Positions 8,501-14,387 are shown, counted from the first letter of the stretch. The stretch is 15,589 nt of DNA from an uncultured Bacillota bacterium (GCA_949287785.1 CASEHR010000111.1:1-15589), one strand, 5' to 3'. The notes: a model not told the origin generated them from the letters alone. Numbers and translations are program-made.

Positions 8501-8653
8501 AAGACCGACAGTGTCGATCATAAAGATCTGCTGATCGATCGCTACCGCGATCAGATCATGATCTATCATGATATCCTGAAAAGAGTCTATCTGAGAGATG
8601 TGGAAGCATACATCTACAGTTTCCATCTCGATATGATGATCCGTGTGGTATAA
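5579..8653 (+). CDS. addA: AddA/RexA-type UvrD-like helicase-nuclease subunit
   Basis: AddA is the ATP-driven 3'-5' helicase and second nuclease of the AddAB complex. Superfamily 1 helicase motifs run in order: a Q-motif (NKTQLEAI, 5-12), Walker A SAGAGKTT with Lys29, DEFQD with Asp388-Glu389, VGDIKQSIYRFR (motif III), TIHAAKGLEYD (from Thr704) and LYVALTRT with Arg784. The last ~130 residues form a RecB-type nuclease: GTSVHKIM, GIIDF with Asp960, IDYKTD with Asp973 and Lys975, and then Q...Y in RYRDQIMIYH. Both nuclease and ATPase sites look intact. The length, 1024 residues, is short for the family (about 1,230 in Bacillus subtilis). The ATG at 5579 has AAGGAG 7 nt upstream, inside the end of addB; a second ATG follows directly at 5582. 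The 17-bp overlap with addB implies coupled translation. The stop codon overlaps a promoter-like TATAAT for the next gene. Confidence 0.95.
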   Translation: MMNLNKTQLEAIGIRGQNVVVFASAGAGKTTVLVQRLTERIIIDKIPLTRILAMTFTEAAAGNMKNRLRNELNQKRQEALNKGTNEELSFIDDQLSNLENADISTIHSFCLKIVRKYYYRCGLTQNTLNNILSSAQSDMIKDDLLNEIIEEEIKKDQGRFIELTDAISSEIFAFDSLKKTILSIFESALNKKDPLVWLNDQKGHKRISSLNDLKACDDLYLNKVKRIFKKIRNAYMILSTFNNTDVSDAYRDECRAIVNRFDELLAIDNYEEFIAEAKRAPIAFNKRSKCEDPAFKKINKRISELYKKLSEILIDPEIMIDVENGSIRYIDHLIDLTITFYERFKTYKLQNEWIDFSDFEHYAYEILTIDDRKIAKELKEHYREIMIDEFQDTNEIQFAIAELLGNDDLFIVGDIKQSIYRFRSAKPDLMRSLRQRDDFKVIDMRENYRSKANIVAFNNKFFAELMNIDDTGFKDEDKQITPQVSQTKDEEPIEFIYYEPTDDFKELNSKADLLAEEILSVHEKGTAFGKMCVLVRTNADKIKVKRAFDNADIPYFISDKEGHLASFPIDIVASILDYLVDHEDKIAIVSILMSLYDYHEDDIAKSRHDLRLDERAAYDLRKLEEAADQNDIDGFFSYLLNINDFYERLSTNEKANIDYLISSIDNYKLKSFKDLAFILSSMQDKESDTAFAVSDEADVVKVMTIHAAKGLEYDTVFLFSTHEVRTKDATDAVVIDDELGIGLKYAVNDYRLTYETYRRKAIRIKNDREEMREYLRLLYVALTRTVRKLIVIDAFDRGGFSKLREIGKEELIEEHKGFSSYFLTLSFPEDMNFTHIDKLSHPSYKKERAIPSVIRRQYNSSIRPKKKITPSDHGQKIVLFDDNKGTSFGTSVHKIMELIDLKEIDEERIRMIDDTISDKTIKHILKIKDDSIFKKALEGKIYREVPFYADLESEIEGIIDFVSVFEDKVIIIDYKTDSVDHKDLLIDRYRDQIMIYHDILKRVYLRDVEAYIYSFHLDMMIRVV

Positions 8654-8654
8654 T
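8646..8654 (+). promoter_or_regulatory. Extended -10 promoter element overlapping the addA stop
   Basis: TGGTATAAT is a perfect extended -10 element lying across the addA TAA stop (8651-8653). No good -35 box is present 17 bp upstream. A start site 6-8 bp downstream would give a leader of only about 8 nt before the ATG at 8670, and no Shine-Dalgarno is seen between them. The gene after it may therefore be transcribed separately from addBA as well as by read-through. Confidence 0.55.
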
Positions 8655-8669
8655 CTGTCTGTATCTTTT

Positions 8670-9638
8670 ATGAAAAAACTGTTCACCAGACTTAAATATT
8701 ATATCCTTAGCTTATTCAGGACGAAAAACGGACAGGCGGTAAAGATCTTCAATACGGTCCAAAGCGGTGATGTGGTCTACTGTCTTATGCCACTCAATGA
8801 CCATATCTTAAAAAAGATCGAAAAAGATCATCGGGTCCGACCTTATGTCATCATCGATAAGAGAGATGATCATCTCATCGCTTTCCAATGTTCGACAAGT
8901 TATATCCCGAAAGGACCCAGATATTCATATCACACCTTAAAAGCGGCCAGATATGAAAAGAGACGTGATTCTTATATCGATCTGACCAGGACTTATATGA
9001 TCCCTTATCGGAATATCCGTTCATACTTTATGACCGTCGATCATAATGACCAGGCGATCATCAATAAAAAACTCGATATGCTGGCAAAGCGAAACGGTAC
9101 CGATCACCGCTTTAAAGTCAAAGCTGTACCAAGCAGCGGTGATATCATCGACATCAACGGCCGGTCATACTACATCCACCGGGTCAAAGACGGAAAAATG
9201 CTGGCGATACCGACGGTTACCGAAAAGCCGAAATATCGCGTCGATCTGAAAAACGGCTTTTATCTCGACATTAAAAAAGCGTCTTATATCGATCTTGATG
9301 CGGATTTCAGATACATTGGAATGTATGGCAAGACATATCAGGAGCTCGTCCAGAAGCGCCTTGAAGAGAGCCATCAAAGACCCGAACATATCTATCCGTC
9401 GGGAACGATAATGAATGATGGCAAAAACGATGTCCTTCTGTATCTAGCAACGATCGGCACAAGACATCAGGTCATCGATCTGACCGCCTATTTCACGGGC
9501 CGCATTGAAAAAGAACTCACCTTTCTTATGACTTGTGATACCCTTGAAGGCCTGAAGCCCGGTGGCAATATCGATAACCGAAAGCTGAAACAGATCTTAA
9601 AGTACCTCGAAGAAAACGGCTATACACTTACAGTATAG
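8670..9638 (+). CDS. Protein of unknown function with N-terminal MazF/PemK-like domain
   Basis: I do not recognise this 322-residue protein as a named family. After a basic N terminus (1-20), residues 32-80 match the MazF/PemK SH3-like barrel pattern: SGDVVY (32-37), VRPYVII with Arg57-Pro58, then FQCSTS (72-77). In MazF RNases an Arg of the RP motif and a Ser/Thr in the following strand form the active site, and both have counterparts here. A second barrel-like repeat may begin at SSGDIIDING (about 150-160), with a third region of mixed strands and helices to the end. It is far longer than a MazF toxin (~110-120 residues) and no small antitoxin gene precedes it; addA lies directly upstream. 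It may bind or cut RNA, or use the barrel for another purpose. The ATG at 8670 (MKKLFTRLK) is preferred over an in-frame GTG at 8643 that lies inside addA. There is no Shine-Dalgarno; an extended -10 lies 15 bp upstream. Confidence 0.7.
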   Translation: MKKLFTRLKYYILSLFRTKNGQAVKIFNTVQSGDVVYCLMPLNDHILKKIEKDHRVRPYVIIDKRDDHLIAFQCSTSYIPKGPRYSYHTLKAARYEKRRDSYIDLTRTYMIPYRNIRSYFMTVDHNDQAIINKKLDMLAKRNGTDHRFKVKAVPSSGDIIDINGRSYYIHRVKDGKMLAIPTVTEKPKYRVDLKNGFYLDIKKASYIDLDADFRYIGMYGKTYQELVQKRLEESHQRPEHIYPSGTIMNDGKNDVLLYLATIGTRHQVIDLTAYFTGRIEKELTFLMTCDTLEGLKPGGNIDNRKLKQILKYLEENGYTLTV

Positions 9639-9647
9639 CTTTTTATT
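9619..9647 (+). terminator. Intrinsic terminator after the MazF-like gene
   Basis: GCTATAC (9619-9625) pairs with GTATAGC (9633-9639) across a 7-nt loop and is followed by a T-rich tract (TTTTTATT). The TAG stop of the gene lies in the 3' arm. The stem is only 7 bp and AT-rich, so its strength is uncertain. Confidence 0.6.
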
Positions 9648-9655
9648 GATTCGAC

Positions 9656-9704
9656 TTAACGAAAAAAGCCGTTGGTATTAAAATATAAGTATCTAAAAGG
9701 AGGT
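9656..9704 (+). promoter_or_regulatory. Promoter and strong Shine-Dalgarno of the DUF362 gene
   Basis: TTAACG (9656-9661) and TAAAAT (9679-9684) are spaced by 17 bp and resemble a sigma-A promoter. TATAAG at 9684-9689 is an alternative -10. AAAGGAGGT (9696-9704) is a near-perfect ribosome binding site just before the ATG at 9709. This is the clearest leadered gene start in the window and contrasts with the genes that have a -10 box 6 bp from their start. Confidence 0.6.
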
Positions 9705-9708
9705 AAAC

Positions 9709-10710
9709 ATGGAAAATAAGCAAGTACCTGGAACTGATGGCAATATCTATATTCCGTTTGACAAACGGAAAGGTGAACGCTCGATCGTCTATTTCACCCG
9801 TGATCTTTCAAGTGAAGGATTAGAGAAGATCTATCGGCGAGTCGCGCAGGCATTAAGTGGTAAGATAGCGATCAAATTACACACCGGGGAAAAACACGGA
9901 CCGAATATCATCCCGCGTCCCTGGGTCGAAAATCTGATCAAAACCGATCTGCCGGAAGCTACGATCGTTGAAACGAATACCTACTATGACGGTGACCGTT
10001 ATACGACCGAGAAACACCGCGACACATTAAAGGTCAACGGTTGGACTTTCTGTCCTGTCGATATCATGGATGAAGACGGAACCGTCGATCTGCCGGTCAA
10101 CGGCGGCAAATGGTTCGACCATATGACGATGGGCAAAAATATCGTCAATTACGATTCTTTACTGGTACTGACGCATTTTAAAGGTCATACACAAGGTGGT
10201 TTCGGCGGCAGTGCCAAAAACATCGGTATCGGTTGTGCTGACGGCAGGATCGGTAAAGCGATGATCCACACCACCCCGGGCAGTGATGACATGTGGGATA
10301 TCAAGACCGAAGAATTTATGGAGAGGATGATGGAAAGCGCTAAAGCCGTTGTCGATCACTTCGCACCGAAGATCTCCTTTATCAATGTCATGCGCAATAT
10401 GAGTGTATCTTGCGATTGCGAAGGATTGGCTGCTGAACCTGTCGTCACTCCTAATGTCGGTATATTGGCTTCGCTTGATATTCTGGCGATCGATCAGGCT
10501 TGTGTCGATATCGTCTATGCACTGAAAGAGGACGATCACCACGCCTTGGTCGAAAGAATGGAATCTAGACATGGTCTGAGACATCTCACCTATATGAAAG
10601 AGCTAGGTATGGGTAATGACCTCTATACTATGATCGACATCGATCACGAAGATCAAGAGATCGATGCGAAAGAAGCCGTTAAAGACATCAAACCATTCAA
10701 AGCAGAATAA
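9709..10710 (+). CDS. DUF362 domain protein (cysteine-containing, function unknown)
   Basis: The 333 residues carry the DUF362 signature: THFKGHTQGGFGGSAKNIG (155-173), GCADGRIGK (175-183), and the later GILASLDILAIDQAC (251-265). DUF362 proteins are often fused or linked to ferredoxin domains and thought to act in redox or metal chemistry, but no reaction is established for this branch. Here no CxxCxxC ferredoxin module is present. Instead there are just five cysteines, at 115, 176, 235, 237 and 265; the pair in SCDCEG and the one in DQAC look like family-conserved positions that could hold a cluster or metal. No signal peptide or membrane segment is seen, so it should be cytosolic. It stands alone between a terminator upstream and a bidirectional terminator downstream, with its own promoter and an excellent Shine-Dalgarno, suggesting good expression. 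Confidence 0.85.
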   Translation: MENKQVPGTDGNIYIPFDKRKGERSIVYFTRDLSSEGLEKIYRRVAQALSGKIAIKLHTGEKHGPNIIPRPWVENLIKTDLPEATIVETNTYYDGDRYTTEKHRDTLKVNGWTFCPVDIMDEDGTVDLPVNGGKWFDHMTMGKNIVNYDSLLVLTHFKGHTQGGFGGSAKNIGIGCADGRIGKAMIHTTPGSDDMWDIKTEEFMERMMESAKAVVDHFAPKISFINVMRNMSVSCDCEGLAAEPVVTPNVGILASLDILAIDQACVDIVYALKEDDHHALVERMESRHGLRHLTYMKELGMGNDLYTMIDIDHEDQEIDAKEAVKDIKPFKAE

Positions 10711-10735
10711 AACCTGGTTGAAACCAGGTTTTCTT
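10709..10735. terminator. Bidirectional terminator between DUF362 and nitroreductase-HAD genes
   Basis: AACCTGGT (10711-10718) pairs perfectly with ACCAGGTT (10723-10730) around the loop TGAA, and two flanking A-T pairs lengthen it to 10 bp. TTTTCTT follows on the plus strand, and AATAAAA on the left gives a T-tract for minus-strand transcripts. It fills the 36-bp gap between two convergent genes. Confidence 0.9.
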
Positions 10736-10746
10736 AACCTCATCAC

Positions 10747-12147
10747 TTACAAAAGGTATATCAGCTCACGCAGATCTCTGATCGAATATGTCACCGGCAG
10801 ACTGCAGCATAGACCCTTGGGATCATAGTGACAAGTCTTTATTCCATAATCGATACCGCCCTTCATATCACTGGTTATAGAATCACCGACGATCATGACG
10901 TGGCGTTTATCGACATCGATATCTTCAAATACCCGGTCAAAGAACTCTTTGGCCGGCTTTTCATAACCGACTTCTTCAGACAGATAGATCTTATCAAAGA
11001 CCTTGTCAAAACCGCTGTTTTTCAGTTTTTTTCTCTGGGCGATGACTGTCCCGTTTGAGACGAGATACAGACGTACCTTGCCTTTCAGTTCTTTCATCAG
11101 TTCTAAACTGTCATCGTTATAGACGATCGTATCACCGAGCGTCGTCTGGTATGCCTCATTGAATGCTTCGGCAATACTGCTGTCTATGCCGTAAAGCTCA
11201 AAAAACTCCTTGAAACGCTCGACCAGGATAACATCTTTGGTCTTTTCCTTACGTTCGAGCATCTGCCAATAACGCGCATTGATCGCACTGTACTTTTCGA
11301 TCATCTCATCGGTGATATAACCAAGCGCAAAACGTTCAAATAAAGTCTTCAGTGCTGCTTTTTCGGCTGCTTCAAAATTGATGATCGTATCATCGAGATC
11401 CACCAGCAAGACTTCGATATCATCAAGGTACGGTTCAAAGTACATTGCTGCACTCCGGTTCATTTCAAAAGCGAAATCACTCAGATACTTGCGCTTCAGA
11501 AAACGTTCAAGACCAACCTTGAGATCAGAAGAAGTGTCAACACAGCGTTCTTTATAGTACCGGATATGTTCATGGGCATCAAACTCATGATAATAGTCCT
11601 GGTGGACGATATACTCTTTATTAAAACGTCTGGGTTTTGATCCCGTTTCACTCTTTTCGGGATAACCGATCACCAGCATACACGCCGGTACAAGACCTTC
11701 CTTTAGTTTTAAAACATCTCTTATCACTTCGTGGTTCTCGATGATATCACCGATATAACATGTACCAAGACCGAAGTGTTCAGCAGCTGTGACCATATTC
11801 TGGGCCGCGATATTGGCATCGGACAGAGCCAGCCAGAGATCACCAAGATGCGGTCGGCGTGCTTTAAGACCATATGCACGATAAAGTTCGTTCCACCGCT
11901 TAAGATCGGCTAAGAAGATCAATACCAACGGTGCTTTTGTGATCCACATCTGATGATCGCAACTGCCAGCTACGACCTCTTTGATCTTGCGATCATTTAC
12001 TTCGATGATCGAATAAAACTGCTGATTACCGGCAGTAGGGGCATTGAATGCCGCTTCATACAACTTTTCTTTGATCTCATCATCGACCTTTTCATCTTTG
12101 AAAGAACGTGTACTGCGTCTTTTGAGCAATTCTGTATATGTATCCAT
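10747..12147 (-). CDS. Nitroreductase-HAD phosphatase fusion protein
   Basis: One uninterrupted frame of 466 residues joins two enzymes. Residues 1-236 are an FMN-dependent nitroreductase: RRSTRSF (10-16) is the usual phosphate-contacting start, then APTAGNQQ (36-43), AAQNMVTAAEHFGLGTCYIG (114-133), and the C-terminal SDFAFEMNRS (223-232). Residues ~243-466 are a class IA HAD hydrolase resembling YjjG/YfnB nucleotidases: motif I DLDDT (250-254), a helical cap, motif II SNG (364-366), motif III Lys397 in YEKP, and motif IV GDSITSD (421-427). All catalytic residues look intact in both halves. The nitroreductase would reduce nitro groups or quinones with NAD(P)H, and the HAD part would remove phosphate from a small molecule. 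A shared substrate such as a flavin or nucleotide is possible but unproven. The start ATG has GAGGTGA upstream and an extended -10 TGTTATAAT. It converges on the DUF362 gene and diverges from the esterase gene. Confidence 0.9.
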   Translation of the reverse strand: MDTYTELLKRRSTRSFKDEKVDDEIKEKLYEAAFNAPTAGNQQFYSIIEVNDRKIKEVVAGSCDHQMWITKAPLVLIFLADLKRWNELYRAYGLKARRPHLGDLWLALSDANIAAQNMVTAAEHFGLGTCYIGDIIENHEVIRDVLKLKEGLVPACMLVIGYPEKSETGSKPRRFNKEYIVHQDYYHEFDAHEHIRYYKERCVDTSSDLKVGLERFLKRKYLSDFAFEMNRSAAMYFEPYLDDIEVLLVDLDDTIINFEAAEKAALKTLFERFALGYITDEMIEKYSAINARYWQMLERKEKTKDVILVERFKEFFELYGIDSSIAEAFNEAYQTTLGDTIVYNDDSLELMKELKGKVRLYLVSNGTVIAQRKKLKNSGFDKVFDKIYLSEEVGYEKPAKEFFDRVFEDIDVDKRHVMIVGDSITSDMKGGIDYGIKTCHYDPKGLCCSLPVTYSIRDLRELIYLL

Positions 12148-12191
12148 GATTCACCTCATTTCCATTATAACAGATGTGTTATCATAGCAAT
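12148..12191. promoter_or_regulatory. 44-bp divergent promoter region
   Basis: On the minus strand an extended -10 TGTTATAAT (hexamer at 12169-12164) is followed by the Shine-Dalgarno GAGGTGA before the ATG at 12147. On the plus strand an extended -10 TGTTATCAT (TG at 12177-12178, hexamer 12180-12185) lies exactly 6 bp before the ATG at 12192. As at gpmI/addB, one partner has a normal leader and the other appears leaderless. The two -10 boxes are only 10 bp apart, so the two promoters probably interfere. Confidence 0.7.
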
Positions 12192-12857
12192 ATGGAACGT
12201 TATCCGATAAACGAACACATCGAAATATATGGTGAAGATCCGAGCGGAAGACCGGTGATAATAGTCAATGAAGAAGATCCGCTAGACAAGATCTACAACG
12301 ATCTTAAGACCCGGTATTCCTTTACCCTGATCAGGATCAAAGATCTGAACTGGCTTGACGATATGTCGCCATGGTATTGTAAAGCTCTTTTTAAAGGCGA
12401 CAAGGATTGTGGCGGCAATGCTTTGGATCACCTGAAAAAGGTCGAAATGCTGACATCTTTCATCAGAAAGAAATTTGATCCCTGCTCTGTCTTCATCGCC
12501 GGCTACTCGCTTGGTGGTCTTTTCGCATTGTACGCTGCCATCAACAGCGATCTTTTTGACGGTGTCATCAGTGCTTCCGGATCTTTCTGGTATCCTGATT
12601 TTATCGATTATGCTCGGAAAAGAAAGATCAGCGATAAAGTGAGATACATCTATTTCTCGATCGGCGACAAAGAAGCTGCGGTCCGAAACAAGATATTGCG
12701 AAAAGTTGAAGAAAACACGCGCCTTTTAGCTGATCACTACCGCAGTAAAGGGATCGAAACTGCCTTCGTCCTGAATAAAGGCAATCACTTCCAAAACAGC
12801 AAGGAGCGTTTAAATGAAGGTATCACCTGGATCCTTGAAAGACAAAAGCCGGCATGA
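12192..12857 (+). CDS. Small alpha/beta hydrolase (esterase-like)
   Basis: The 221-residue protein has a classic nucleophile elbow GYSLGG with Ser106, followed by LFALYAA and a helix typical of alpha/beta hydrolases. The catalytic His is probably His199 in KGNHF near the C terminus, and the acid could be Asp159 or Glu161 in IGDKEA. The ISASGSFWYPDF segment after the nucleophile resembles esterase D/IroE-type hydrolases that cleave esters such as acylated sugars or siderophores. The substrate cannot be told from sequence. There is no signal peptide, so it is probably cytosolic. The frame is open to an ATG at 12174, but ATG 12192 (MERYPINEH) is preferred because it stands 6 bp after an extended -10 box and the longer form would place the promoter inside the coding region. 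No Shine-Dalgarno is visible. Its stop lies in the loop of a terminator shared with pepC. Confidence 0.85.
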   Translation: MERYPINEHIEIYGEDPSGRPVIIVNEEDPLDKIYNDLKTRYSFTLIRIKDLNWLDDMSPWYCKALFKGDKDCGGNALDHLKKVEMLTSFIRKKFDPCSVFIAGYSLGGLFALYAAINSDLFDGVISASGSFWYPDFIDYARKRKISDKVRYIYFSIGDKEAAVRNKILRKVEENTRLLADHYRSKGIETAFVLNKGNHFQNSKERLNEGITWILERQKPA

Positions 12858-12865
12858 CCGGCTTT
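12845..12865. terminator. Bidirectional terminator containing both stop codons
   Basis: AAAGCCGG (12845-12852) pairs with CCGGCTTT (12858-12865) around the loop CATGA. The TGA stop of the hydrolase (12855-12857) is in the loop, and the TAA stop of pepC begins in the right arm (12866-12864). On the minus strand the hairpin is followed by TTTTGTCTTT; on the plus strand the T-tract is short. Confidence 0.8.
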
Positions 12866-14177
12866 AATCAGCTAATGTCCCCATCGGATCCCACGGATCC
12901 AAAACGAGCTTTTCTCCCTTTAGTGCAGCCAGAGCTCTATCATCGAGGTATTTCTTATTGACGACTGCCTGATAGACATAGCGGTCAAACCAGGCATCAC
13001 TGGCGACATAGTAGCCCTTGTGCGCCTGTGCATCGCCCCAGGAATTTTCAATACGCCATTTAGATACCCCGTCATTTACGATATTTGCGCCGGTCAATAC
13101 CATCGCATGGTTCATCGCGCTCTCCCGATACATTAGAGCATCTTCCTTACTGATATTGAAATCAATATCGAATAAGCTGTCATAATCATAGCTTTTTGGA
13201 TCCCAATATCCGGATACCCGATCACCGAACTTACCGCAATCAGATCCAAACCAGACGACTTCTTTATCTTTAAGCTGCCTGATGACTGCCTCTTTAAACT
13301 CATCGAGCGGCAGATTCAGATAACAGACCTCTTTGCCATAGACATTACCAAGATAGGCGACAGTGAAAGTCTTATAATATGGCTTATCAGCGGTTGGTGA
13401 ATTGATGATCGAAACATAATCATCAAGATCGATCCCGATGTATTTATCATAGAAAGTCATCGGATCAAGACCATCTGCCCGATGATACTCTTTATCTTTT
13501 GTGACATATTCAAAACCGAAACTCTTTGGTGGTATTCCGAAACAATCACATAGCATATCATAACACTTATTCAAGGTCTCGCTTTTTAAATCGGCAATAG
13601 CTCTATCATCAAGATCTCTGATCTTACTGAAGAAACTCCTGAGATAACGGTTCAACAGACTGTTCATGAGATAAGTGTGGGATGATTGATAAGTCTCAGG
13701 CATCGCACTTTGCGGAACGACCCCGTATTTTTTGATCAAAGCAACAAACATATCCCATTGTCCGCCATCCTGGATACCGGTCTCAAGGACCCAGGTGAGC
13801 GTCCGGTCATCCCATTTACGATCTTTAAGTTCGATCAGGGATTCCATCATATAATTGATCTTTTCCAGTTTGTCATAGAAAGCAATATAGTTCTGGCTCA
13901 GTTCAAAACTCTCAAGATCCAGTTTTTTAGCCACCCTTTCTCTTAAGACATTAAGACCGGCAAAGATCCAGCAACGGCCGCTTTGCATCTGATTGGCGAC
14001 CGGCAATGTATCGATCTTCAATGAAAACTGATCAGCGACATTCTGTGCCTCTTCCTGAATGCTCGCCGCATTAGCAATGTCATTCTTATTGAGGAAATGA
14101 CGGACGATCCTGTGCGTCTTGTCCTCATCATAAGCTCTGGCATAATTCTCCAATATTGCTGAAGTGATATCTTTCAT
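12864..14177 (-). CDS. pepC: Aminopeptidase C (bleomycin hydrolase family, C1B)
   Basis: PepC is a cytosolic cysteine aminopeptidase that removes N-terminal residues from peptides, usually as a hexamer with the active sites inside. The catalytic triad is visible: Cys69 in QSGRCWIF, His357 in MNHAMVLTG and Asn378 in ENSWGD (numbered from ATG 14177). The C terminus ends in PWDPMGTLAD; in this family the C-terminal arm reaches into the active site and limits the enzyme to aminopeptidase action. The length of 437 residues is normal. Two ATGs are close together. The one at 14183 has the AAGGGGG ribosome site only 1 nt away, while the one at 14177 (MKDITS) has a 7-nt spacing, so 14177 is chosen. 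The gene has its own promoter with a palindrome next to it and lies downstream of a terminator, so it is monocistronic. Confidence 0.96.
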   Translation of the reverse strand: MKDITSAILENYARAYDEDKTHRIVRHFLNKNDIANAASIQEEAQNVADQFSLKIDTLPVANQMQSGRCWIFAGLNVLRERVAKKLDLESFELSQNYIAFYDKLEKINYMMESLIELKDRKWDDRTLTWVLETGIQDGGQWDMFVALIKKYGVVPQSAMPETYQSSHTYLMNSLLNRYLRSFFSKIRDLDDRAIADLKSETLNKCYDMLCDCFGIPPKSFGFEYVTKDKEYHRADGLDPMTFYDKYIGIDLDDYVSIINSPTADKPYYKTFTVAYLGNVYGKEVCYLNLPLDEFKEAVIRQLKDKEVVWFGSDCGKFGDRVSGYWDPKSYDYDSLFDIDFNISKEDALMYRESAMNHAMVLTGANIVNDGVSKWRIENSWGDAQAHKGYYVASDAWFDRYVYQAVVNKKYLDDRALAALKGEKLVLDPWDPMGTLAD

Positions 14178-14183
14178 ATCCAT

Positions 14184-14367
14184 TCCCCCTTTATGCCTTG
14201 TATTTTAGACCTTTTTTCATGTACCCAACAAGTATATTCCGGAATATATGATCGTATATTACTAAAAGATCCAAGATCAATGCACCAACTATCACATGAT
14301 ATATGATATTAATAGATAGACATATTGCGGGTTTAAAGATTCATCCAACATTTGATTATAAAGCAAA
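14184..14367 (-). promoter_or_regulatory. AT-rich pepC control region with promoter and palindromes
   Basis: On the minus strand TTGTTG (14231-14226) and TAAAAT (14207-14202), 18 bp apart, form a plausible sigma-A promoter, followed by the ribosome site AAGGGGG. A perfect 16-bp palindrome, TATATTCC/GGAATATA (14233-14248), lies 1 bp upstream of the -35 box. Next to it is an imperfect palindrome around GATC, ATATATGATCGTATAT, at 14244-14259. Farther up is TATCA-CA-TGATA near 14290-14301. The ~180 bp are much more AT-rich than the genes around them and code for nothing I can support. It is the longest non-coding stretch in the window. Confidence 0.6.
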
Positions 14368-14385
14368 AAAGCCCCGCAGGGCTTT
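14365..14385 (-). terminator. Intrinsic terminator of the Ca2+ ATPase gene
   Basis: On the minus strand AAAGCCC pairs with GGGCTTT (14385-14379 with 14374-14368) around a 4-nt loop, and is followed by a run of T (A-run 14365-14370 on the plus strand). It begins 2 bp after the ATPase TGA stop and isolates pepC from read-through. Confidence 0.9.
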
Positions 14386-14387
14386 AA

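Noticed and set aside
8387..9638. Toxin-antitoxin pair made of a small gene near the addA end plus the MazF-like protein.
   Set aside because: No antitoxin-sized frame is found on the right strand between addA and the MazF-like gene; the only open frame at 8387-8686 is antisense to the addA nuclease domain.
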